Below, in pieces: positions 24,193 to 29,362 of a stretch of 29,362 nt of DNA. The translations under genes were made by a program, and so were the position numbers. Below the pieces are notes generated by a model that did not search any database, was not told the DNA's origin, and saw only the letters and a program-made list of their open reading frames with translations. The stretch covers positions 1 to 29,362 of the forward strand of contig CAZAGT010000016.1 of the NCBI GenBank assembly GCA_964484515.1, in the 5' to 3' direction. The DNA is from CAZAGT01 sp964484515 (GTDB taxonomy: Bacteria > Desulfobacterota > DSM-4660 > Desulfatiglandales > HGW-15). How positions within the stretch are numbered: position 1 is the stretch's first letter; each line of letters starts with the position of its first letter.

Positions 24193-25235
24193 ATGAAAAG
24201 CCCTGAATACGTCAAAATGAGCCACGCCACGACCATCTCTCTCGGCTTGATGAGGGGTAGGATGTTTCGCGGAGCCGTGAACAGATGCGTAAATCTGCTC
24301 GTCCACTATCCGGAGGGCTGCACCGCGAACTGCGCCTATTGCGGTCTGGCCAAGAAACGGCCCGGGGCGTATCAAGAGAAGACGTTCATTCATGTGGATT
24401 GGCCCATCTACTCGATCGAAGAGGTCATTGCCGCCATTCAAGCGGCGCCTCCCTATGTGAAGAGGACCTGCATCTCCATGATTACGAACGGCAAATGCCG
24501 TCAGGATACGCCCGCAATCGCCCGCCGCCTCGGAGCGGAGACCTCTTTGCCTCTGTCCGTTCTCCTCAGCCCGACGGTTCTTGAGAACGGGGACCTCCTC
24601 GCCATGAAAGACTGCGGGGTCGACAAGGTGGGAGTGGCTTTGGATCTTGTCACACCCCAACTCTTTGACCAGTACCGAGGGCGCGGTGTCAACGGACCCC
24701 ATGTTTGGCAGACCTATTGGGATACCCTCCTGACCGCCCTTGATATCNNNNNNNNNNCTTTGGCTCCGGGAACGTGGGGGCCCACCTCATGGTCGGCATG
24801 GGTGAGACGGAAAAGGAGATGGTCGTCTTGATGAGCAAGCTATGGGAGTTCGGGATCGTCAACCATCTCTTTTCTTTTTTCGCCGAGGAAGGTTCACGGC
24901 TGGGCGGGCGCCCCCAACCCGCTTGGGATAACTATCTCAGGATCCAGTTGGCGCGTTATCTCATCGAAGAGGGTCGGAGTTCCTATGCCGGGATGGGCTT
25001 CGACGACAAAGGCCGAATCCGTCACTTTGGTATTCGTTCAGAGGAATTGACCGAGGTCATCGATTCGGGAGAGCCCTTCATCACAACCGGGTGCGTGGGA
25101 CCCGACGGCAAGGTGGCCTGCAATCGTCCGTTCGGTAATTGCCTACCCGATGTGAGACAGTGGAACTACCCATACAGGCCTAATCTTGAGGAGCGCGATC
25201 TCATCCGGCAAGAATTGTCGAAGACTTTACAATGA
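24193..25235 (+). CDS. radical SAM lipoyl-synthase-like protein (LipS type), interrupted by an assembly gap
   Basis: The N-terminal half (185 codons to 24747) has the SAM cluster motif CTANCAYC (Cys 43, 47, 50) in a biotin-synthase/LipS-like context; the C-terminal half resumes after ten Ns with FGSGNVGAHLMVGMGETEKE. Near the C-terminus are RSSY (24975-24986), a motif also present in LipA where Ser ligates the auxiliary cluster, and three Cys (TTGC, VACNRPFGNC) that could hold a second Fe-S cluster. Together with the adjacent ligase and lipoyl carrier this supports octanoyl-to-lipoyl sulfur insertion. Which of LipS1 or LipS2 it corresponds to cannot be told. Only one such gene is in the window although the known systems use two. 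Confidence 0.8.
24748..24757. other. assembly gap (10 Ns)
   Basis: Ten Ns inside the radical SAM gene. The flanking reading frames do not match across exactly ten bases, so the number is a placeholder. Joining GATATC directly to the following TTTGGC after dropping one C would give a continuous LDIFGSGNV. Confidence 0.95.
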
Positions 25236-25348
25236 TGCCGCGCAGCCACCTTTTCCCAATGTCTTCCGCGGCACAAAGAGGTGCAGCCCTGTCGCAAATA
25301 CCCGGGCGTGCTCACCTTGTATCGAATAGGTGCCAAAACAAAAACCTT

Positions 25349-25377
25349 TTGACAATGAAACCGAATCTTATTATAGG
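25349..25377 (+). promoter_or_regulatory. promoter of the truncated tRNA-Lys gene
   Basis: Perfect -35 TTGACA (25349-25354), 17-base spacer, TATAGG (25372-25377), 13 bases before the tRNA 5' end. Confidence 0.6.
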
Positions 25378-25390
25378 TAATCGGTTCTAG

Positions 25391-25432
25391 GGGCCGTTAG
25401 CTCAGCTGGTAGAGCAGCGGACTTTTAATTCG
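25391..25432 (+). pseudogene. tRNA-Lys(UUU), 5' half only
   Basis: Standard tRNA layout is visible up to the anticodon arm: acceptor strand GGGCCGT, U8-A9, D stem GCTC/GAGC with loop AGCTGGTA, A26, anticodon stem GCGGA, loop CTTTTAA (anticodon TTT, 25424-25426), then TTCG. After 25432 the sequence no longer fits: no variable loop, T arm (GGTTCGAATCC) or acceptor 3' strand occurs in the following few hundred bases. It was most probably cut by a mobile-element event or by misassembly. Confidence 0.85.
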
Positions 25433-25437
25433 ATTTC

Positions 25438-25481
25438 AAGGGTCTTGGCAACTTATTGATATCACTGCCAAGGCCCTTTTT
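25438..25481 (+). terminator. Rho-independent terminator after the tRNA remnant
   Basis: AAGGGTCTTGGCA (25438-25450) pairs with TGCCAAGGCCCTT (25466-25478), 13 pairs including one wobble, followed by TTTTTC. It lies only 6 bases after the tRNA fragment, as if the 3' half of the tRNA had been removed from between gene and terminator. Confidence 0.75.
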
Positions 25482-25600
25482 CTATTGGGATTTCTTGTTT
25501 AAATGCTCGCGCAGAAATGCCCAAAAACATCACTGAAGGTCTCGATCACACCTCTCAGTTACCGTCAAAAGTCCCGTCAGTTGGTTCGGTCAATGATAAT

Positions 25601-25620
25601 AAAAAACCCGCCGAAGCGGG
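25601..25620 (-). terminator. terminator of the hicBA operon
   Basis: On the minus strand CCCGC-TTCG-GCGGG followed by TTTTTT, 32 bases past the hicA stop. Confidence 0.85.
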
Positions 25621-25652
25621 AAAGCGAGATTTGGGAATCTTCAGGCAGGATT

Positions 25653-25886
25653 CTATTTACACTCGCTTAATAGCTCAAAATATCTTTCTCTCGACATGTT
25701 GGCTGTTCGCATGTTGCCTCTGATGATATCGACATCGATTTCACGATATTTCGGGATAACTACTGGCCGCAAAACGCCATCCTTCGAGTAACAACGATGA
25801 TCACCCTCCTCGCGCTCAAACACAAATCCGTCTTTCTCGAAAATGCACTCCAGGGTTTGCCATTTGACCGGCGTCAGGCGTGACAT
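25653..25886 (-). CDS. hicA: HicA-family mRNA interferase toxin
   Basis: 77 residues with the double-stranded-RNA-binding-like HicA fold. Visible are the helix ending in EKDGFVF, the motif GDHRCYSKDG with the catalytic His (about residue 30), PVVIPKYREIDVDIIRGNM, and the closing helix. Such toxins cut mRNA and tmRNA when free. Its ATG overlaps the end of hicB by 13 bases, so translation is coupled, and antitoxin precedes toxin. Confidence 0.88.
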   Translation of the reverse strand: MSRLTPVKWQTLECIFEKDGFVFEREEGDHRCYSKDGVLRPVVIPKYREIDVDIIRGNMRTANMSRERYFELLSECK

Positions 25887-26206
25887 GCTATTTGGGAAGA
25901 CTGATCAACTTCAAACGGGATAGGAACTCTGATGAAATCCTTTTTGATTTGAGTCGCGTTTTTCTGGCGGGGAGATAAGGGCCGAACTGCCTTGAAACCG
26001 CATTCCTTCAGGACCGCGTCTAAGGTCCCTCTTTCAAAGCAAGAGATAAAGAAAAGAGATAAGGCTTGCCGCAAATTTCCGACTGCCTTTTTTTCGGTGT
26101 CTCCCTGAGAATAAACGTCAAGGATAGGGCATGTTGCCACGAACCATTTCCTCTTCTTAGTAACGGTAACAGGCAGTTTTGCACTGAATTCAACCGAGAC
26201 TTGCAT
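25874..26206 (-). CDS. hicB: HicB-family antitoxin
   Basis: About 110 residues. The N-terminal half fits the partial RNase H-like HicB fold (MQVSVEFSAKLPVTVTKKRKWFVATCPILDVYSQGDTEKKAVGNL in pieces: substrate-mimic sheet, then the helix NLRQALSLFF). The C-terminal part is basic, without an obvious helix-turn-helix. It neutralises the HicA encoded just downstream. ATG 26206 has AGAAGG at good spacing; a GTG at 26212 is possible. Confidence 0.82.
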   Translation of the reverse strand: MQVSVEFSAKLPVTVTKKRKWFVATCPILDVYSQGDTEKKAVGNLRQALSLFFISCFERGTLDAVLKECGFKAVRPLSPRQKNATQIKKDFIRVPIPFEVDQSSQIACHA

Positions 26207-26235
26207 GGTCACCTTCTTTCGTCACCTATATCGAC

Positions 26236-26264
26236 ATTATAAGCGGATTTCTTGAGTGGAGCAA
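26236..26264 (-). promoter_or_regulatory. promoter of hicBA
   Basis: On the minus strand TTGCTC (26259-26264), 17-base spacer and a perfect TATAAT (26236-26241), about 30 bases upstream of the hicB ATG. Confidence 0.65.
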
Positions 26265-26460
26265 TCGCAAGATGTGGGGGTCGGGCTGTTAAGTGACCGC
26301 AATAGTTGGTATCTATCTTTTAGTTCTTCCGTATTTCTTACCTATATACCAAATACTTTGTTTGCCGGGCACAAAAAAAACATGAGAACGCCATCGACTT
26401 TTGTTGAGAAACATAATTGAGAAAAGCGTTCTGTATGATCACTATTGATAGCCTTTTTAC

Positions 26461-26493
26461 TTGATAAATCGAACAGAATATTTATAATGTTCG
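26461..26493 (+). promoter_or_regulatory. promoter with palindromic operator for the XRE gene
   Basis: TTGATA (26461-26466), 16-base spacer and a perfect TATAAT (26483-26488). CGAACA (26470-26475) and TGTTCG (26488-26493) form an inverted repeat that spans the spacer and the -10 box, a natural site for autorepression. The remaining 26265-26460 is AT-rich with no gene. Confidence 0.65.
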
Positions 26494-26518
26494 GTAATCA
26501 TAAGATTAGGAGAATAAA

Positions 26519-27085
26519 ATGCTAAAAGAGCAAGAGCATAGGACAGCTTGGTTGAAGCACATAATGCGGCGGAACGGGGTCTCTTTGCGTGACCTTGCTG
26601 ATGCCTGTGAGGTGTCGCCGTCCCATCTTTCGACGATCTTATCAAACAAGGCTACGCTGACTGAGGTGTTGTGGGAGAGTATCAACGGGGCCTTGGTGAT
26701 GGAATTTGATTGTTTTTTCCCGGAATGCTCTATGCCGGATATCTCCGCCCGCTTTGCTGGTTACGACGTTGACTATCATCGGGAAGGACTGAAGGACGCG
26801 GTGTCACGCCGCTTTCGGCAGCATTTTGGGGGCTTCATCCATCCGGATGCTGCAGGGGACTTTCTCCACGATGTCGAAGCCGACATTGAAGACGCAATAA
26901 CCTTCCTCGAAATGGACCTCAAGGACCCCACGGGAGAACAAAAGCGCGTGGACAAGAGGAGCCGAGAGCCGGACTTGCCTGCCGTGCCAATGGCCAAGGT
27001 ACCCCGGCGAAAGCGCACGACTCGCCGGACTATTTGGGAGGTCTTGGAGGAGCGAAAAAAGGAACGGGAGGAGGGCTCTGAATAA
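26519..27085 (+). CDS. XRE-type helix-turn-helix protein
   Basis: 188 residues. Residues 10-50 form an HTH (RNGVSLRDLADACEVSPSHL, then STILSNKATLT), as in Cro/CI-like regulators. The middle is unrecognised and acidic; the C-terminus is strongly charged (RKRTTRRTIWEVLEERKKER), probably a helical tail. ATG 26519 follows AGGAG at 7 bases. The operator-like palindrome over its own promoter suggests autoregulation. It sits in the accessory island, 5 bases ahead of the excisionase-like gene. Confidence 0.75.
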   Translation: MLKEQEHRTAWLKHIMRRNGVSLRDLADACEVSPSHLSTILSNKATLTEVLWESINGALVMEFDCFFPECSMPDISARFAGYDVDYHREGLKDAVSRRFRQHFGGFIHPDAAGDFLHDVEADIEDAITFLEMDLKDPTGEQKRVDKRSREPDLPAVPMAKVPRRKRTTRRTIWEVLEERKKEREEGSE

Positions 27086-27090
27086 GGGCC

Positions 27091-27300
27091 GTGGATAAGG
27101 AGATCCTCAGCACTCGCCAGGCAGCCGAGATCCTCGGTAAATCGCCCTCGGCGGTCCGAAACCTCGTCATGCGGCGCAAGATCCCGCATCGGAAGCCCAG
27201 GGGTGCCGGGTTGTATTTCCTGCGCTCCGAGCTCGAGGCCTGGATCAGCGAAGCGCCTGGGATACGGCTGGAAGATCTCAAAGACGACGAATGCGACTAA
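27091..27300 (+). CDS. excisionase/AlpA-like small HTH protein
   Basis: 69 residues starting at GTG. The sequence STRQAAEILGKSPSAVRNLV followed by RRKIPHRKPRGAGLYFLRSELEAWI is the winged-helix HTH_17 pattern of excisionases and AlpA-like phage regulators. It is spaced 5 bases from the upstream XRE gene and therefore probably co-translated. It may be a directionality factor or a phage regulator; no integrase is in the window. Confidence 0.8.
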   Translation: MDKEILSTRQAAEILGKSPSAVRNLVMRRKIPHRKPRGAGLYFLRSELEAWISEAPGIRLEDLKDDECD

Positions 27301-27416
27301 AAATGCGGTTGGTGCGGTTCCTCCTCCCCTGGGCGGGCTGGGTGTTGGCGAGAGGGAATTTTTCGAAACGCAGAAGTCTTTTGATCGATCGGCTTATCGT
27401 CTTGAGTGACAAATGA

Positions 27417-28208
27417 GGGAAAGGGTTCTCAATCACTTCAAGGGTACCGAAGAAGCCGGGCGTCACCGACAAGCGCGGGTATCATTTCAGCCAGCTCTTC
27501 TCTCACTTCGTAGACCCTGCAGATATCCTCCATCAGTTCAGGACGACTGACAACCTGGCTGATTTTTACAACTTGAAGATCGGGAGGGCTTACATTGAAG
27601 CGGAGAACAGGCTTTCTATCCAAGAGATCCTGTCTCTTTGCGGCGACTTCGGCAACGCGAGCGGGCATACTGGGCCCTGCTTTATGGGCGTGGATCAAGG
27701 CAAGGATCTGCACGTCGTGATCGGTACGGCGGAGCATGTTGTGCACCTGGGCGTGTATCTGGATTTCGAAGAGTTGGATCACCTTATGAAGGCCTTTCAC
27801 ATCTCCCGATGTGTAATTGACGCTTTACCGGAAACTCGGAACGCAAGGGCCTTTGCCGAGAGGCACCAGCATCGCGTCTTTCTCAGTTACTACAACGTCC
27901 ATCAGAAGGGTTTTTACAAATGGGACGACCGGGAGTGGATAGTACAGTCAAACCGGACTGAGAGCCTGGACGCTTCACATAACGTGATCCTGCAGGGCAA
28001 GATCGAGCTGCCGCGTCGCTCCGACGTAGTGAGTCAATTCGCCGAGCACCTCCACAACGTCGCGAAAAAGCTCGAGGAGGATGAGGAGACAGGCTCTAAG
28101 CGGTATATTTATGTCAAGCTCGGCCCTGATCACTTCAGGCACGCATTTAACTATTTTTGCATGGCGACGCTGGCCGAGAGGGAGGATGAACTGGAGTATG
28201 CGCTGTAG
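27417..28208 (+). pseudogene. phage terminase large subunit, 5'-truncated (nuclease end)
   Basis: The frame is open from 27417, just after a TGA, and resembles the C-terminal part of GpA-like terminases: KRGYHFSQLFSHFVDPADIL, then DFYNLKIGRAYIEAE, and the nuclease core MGVDQGKDLHVVIG with an RCVIDALPETRNA acidic strand. It ends naturally at 28208. The N-terminal packaging ATPase is entirely absent and no ATG precedes the conserved part; the first possible starts are internal (for example TTG 27573). The preceding 27301-27416 is unrelated DNA. I read this as a prophage remnant. Confidence 0.8.
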
Positions 28209-28350
28209 GAAAATGGAGGAGACAATCGACTGCCTTTAAGCAGCCGTGGTTTCAATAGTCGATAAGGTTCAAGCGATGAAGGCGTCCGCAGTCCAGTAAT
28301 CTGCACCAGATGCGAGCCTTCCATGCTCTTTGAAAACAGAATATCTGGTA

Positions 28351-29362
28351 TCATTCAAAAGGCCGGCCAAAATAGGTAAGTAACCAGAGAGCGAATAAGT
28401 ACACGCTTATGAGGGACTGAATACCGGAGACAGTCCTAACCCAACCGGTGGCTCGAAGAACATACTCCCGGGTCTGTATCCGACTTATCCAGTTTCCCAC
28501 ATTCAGTTCTCGCCATCCAATGCTAAACGCAGATAGCAGGCTGAAATAAAAAGCGACTGGTATTGCTTGGAAGCCTTGCACCTCGAGCCGAACGGGATTT
28601 CTACACACGAGGTCTCGACGTATGCGATTAGGCAACCATTCTCTCCATATTCCGTCTTTCTCGACTCCGTCTTCCTTGCCCTCCAAAAGAGCAAACATGT
28701 AGGGATAAGTGAGTAGCACTATGAGACCCAAAAGCGTTACGAGGCAATTCCATGGACGTGCCCCATAGTCAGTGAGCCAGCCAAGTAGGATGTATTTTTC
28801 AAAGAATCGTTCAAAGGAAGTCGTTGCAATTCCTCTGAGCCTGTATTTCTTGAGAGCTGAGGTTAGGGCTCTTTCTTCATTTCGAAGGCCGGATTCCTTC
28901 GATCTCCTGCGTAGTTCAACGACAGGGTTGAAATTAGTGAATTTTATTGTTGATAAACCTCTTGCCCCCAGAAACACGAATTCTTCCATACTTTTAGGCT
29001 CAAAGTACGAGCCAGTGAAGTCTGCAAAGGTTGCGTTCACCCTATTGAAATTGGAATCCGGGAGATTGGCTCCCTGGAGGTTGGCTCCCCACAACACGGC
29101 TTCAAACAGATTGGCTCCCCGGAGGTTGGCGTTTCTGAGATTGGCTCTATCGAACTGGACTCCCTGGAGGTTGGCTTTATAGAGGTTGACTCCCTGGAGA
29201 TTGGCTCCCTGGAGGTTGGCGTTTCTGAGATTGGCTTCCACGAGGGTGGCTTCCCGGAGGTTGGCTTCTTTGAGATTGGCTCTATCGAGATGGGCTCTAT
29301 CGAGATGGGCTCCCTGGAGGTTGGCTCCCCACAACACGGCTTCAAACAGATTGGCTCCCCGG
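28351..29362 (-). CDS. pentapeptide-repeat membrane protein, N-terminus off the window
   Basis: The frame is open to the last base, so the start lies outside. The visible N-terminal half is a run of A(N/D)L-type pentapeptides (for example RGANLFEAVLWGANLQGANL) forming a right-handed beta-helix. After a charged linker come about three hydrophobic segments: WNCLVTLLGLIVLLTYPYMF, the pore-helix-like AIPVAFYFSLLSAFSIGW, and SLISVYLFALWLLTYFG. The C-terminal layout recalls pentapeptide proteins fused to a two-helix channel module, but the K+ filter TxGYG is not present (SIGWREL). Function unknown. It lies next to the phage remnant. Confidence 0.85.
   Translation of the reverse strand, partial: RGANLFEAVLWGANLQGAHLDRAHLDRANLKEANLREATLVEANLRNANLQGANLQGVNLYKANLQGVQFDRANLRNANLRGANLFEAVLWGANLQGANLPDSNFNRVNATFADFTGSYFEPKSMEEFVFLGARGLSTIKFTNFNPVVELRRRSKESGLRNEERALTSALKKYRLRGIATTSFERFFEKYILLGWLTDYGARPWNCLVTLLGLIVLLTYPYMFALLEGKEDGVEKDGIWREWLPNRIRRDLVCRNPVRLEVQGFQAIPVAFYFSLLSAFSIGWRELNVGNWISRIQTREYVLRATGWVRTVSGIQSLISVYLFALWLLTYFGRPFE
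29068..29122. repeat. internal 55-bp direct repeat of the pentapeptide gene
   Basis: Identical to the last 55 bases of the window (29308-29362), offset by 240 bp, which is 16 pentapeptides. Exact nucleotide identity indicates recent intragenic duplication and explains why an assembly could end here. Confidence 0.9.
29308..29362. repeat. internal 55-bp direct repeat, second copy
   Basis: Second identical copy of 29068-29122, reaching the window edge; the repeat could be longer. Confidence 0.9.

Noticed and set aside
20906..25235. sHdr-type sulfur oxidation operon
   Set aside because: Carrier, ligase and LipS-like genes fit, but no hdr-like, tusA, dsrE or rhodanese genes are in the window, so the system cannot be called.
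25438..25700. group I intron splitting the tRNA-Lys gene
   Set aside because: No tRNA 3' half (T arm or acceptor strand) occurs downstream, and the next sequence is a terminator hairpin.
1..29362. CRISPR array or rRNA genes
   Set aside because: No regularly spaced identical repeats with unique spacers beyond the three-copy motif at 219-320, and no rRNA-like sequence was noticed.

Overview
The window reads as one bacterial scaffold of moderate to high GC, almost fully coding outside a few repeat-rich gaps. It contains a 10-N assembly gap near 24.75 kb. It looks like a member of the Desulfobacterota (old Deltaproteobacteria) or a nearby anaerobic lineage. That is inferred from overall gene style, a sigma-54/NtrC module, a LipS/Lpl(AB)-type lipoate cluster and many short dispersed intergenic repeats; no marker gene proves it. 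Both ends lie inside repeats: an 88-bp repeat copy at the left and pentapeptide-repeat DNA at the right. The window may therefore be a whole contig that broke at repeats.

Left block (1-5.4 kb, minus strand). An NtrC-type sigma-54 activator (1572-3020) sits just upstream of a small operon encoding a degenerate receiver-like protein (984-1358) and a single-domain response regulator (587-943). Between them are a good -24/-12 sigma-54 promoter and two identical 12-bp palindromes 21 bp apart, which look like the activator's enhancer sites. Upstream lies an unusual fusion of DAHP synthase and prephenate dehydratase (3201-5078). Its leader carries a Phe-rich leader peptide and a classical attenuator. 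The next shikimate gene, aroB, is divergent at 6033-7079.

Housekeeping block (7.0-18.6 kb, minus strand): an EamA transporter, a MaoC-like hotdog protein, an RdgB-type XTP/dITP pyrophosphatase, a 6S-like structured RNA, mannose-1-phosphate guanylyltransferase, argJ, secA, an M23 peptidase and uvrC.

Plus-strand block (19.3-25.2 kb): a ChaN-like lipoprotein, a zinc-ribbon Nudix hydrolase, then a HisD-family dehydrogenase, a GcvH/LbpA-like lipoyl carrier, a two-domain lipoate-protein ligase and a radical SAM lipoyl-synthase-like enzyme (LipS type, interrupted by the assembly gap). The last three form a self-contained lipoate assembly unit. The HisD-like dehydrogenase beside them is the most intriguing association in the window.

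Right block (25.4-29.4 kb): a tRNA-Lys gene with an intact promoter and 5' half but no 3' half marks the edge of an accessory island. The island holds a hicBA toxin-antitoxin pair, an XRE regulator with its promoter/operator, an excisionase-like HTH protein and a 5'-truncated phage terminase. A pentapeptide-repeat membrane protein with a pore-like C-terminus follows and runs off the end.
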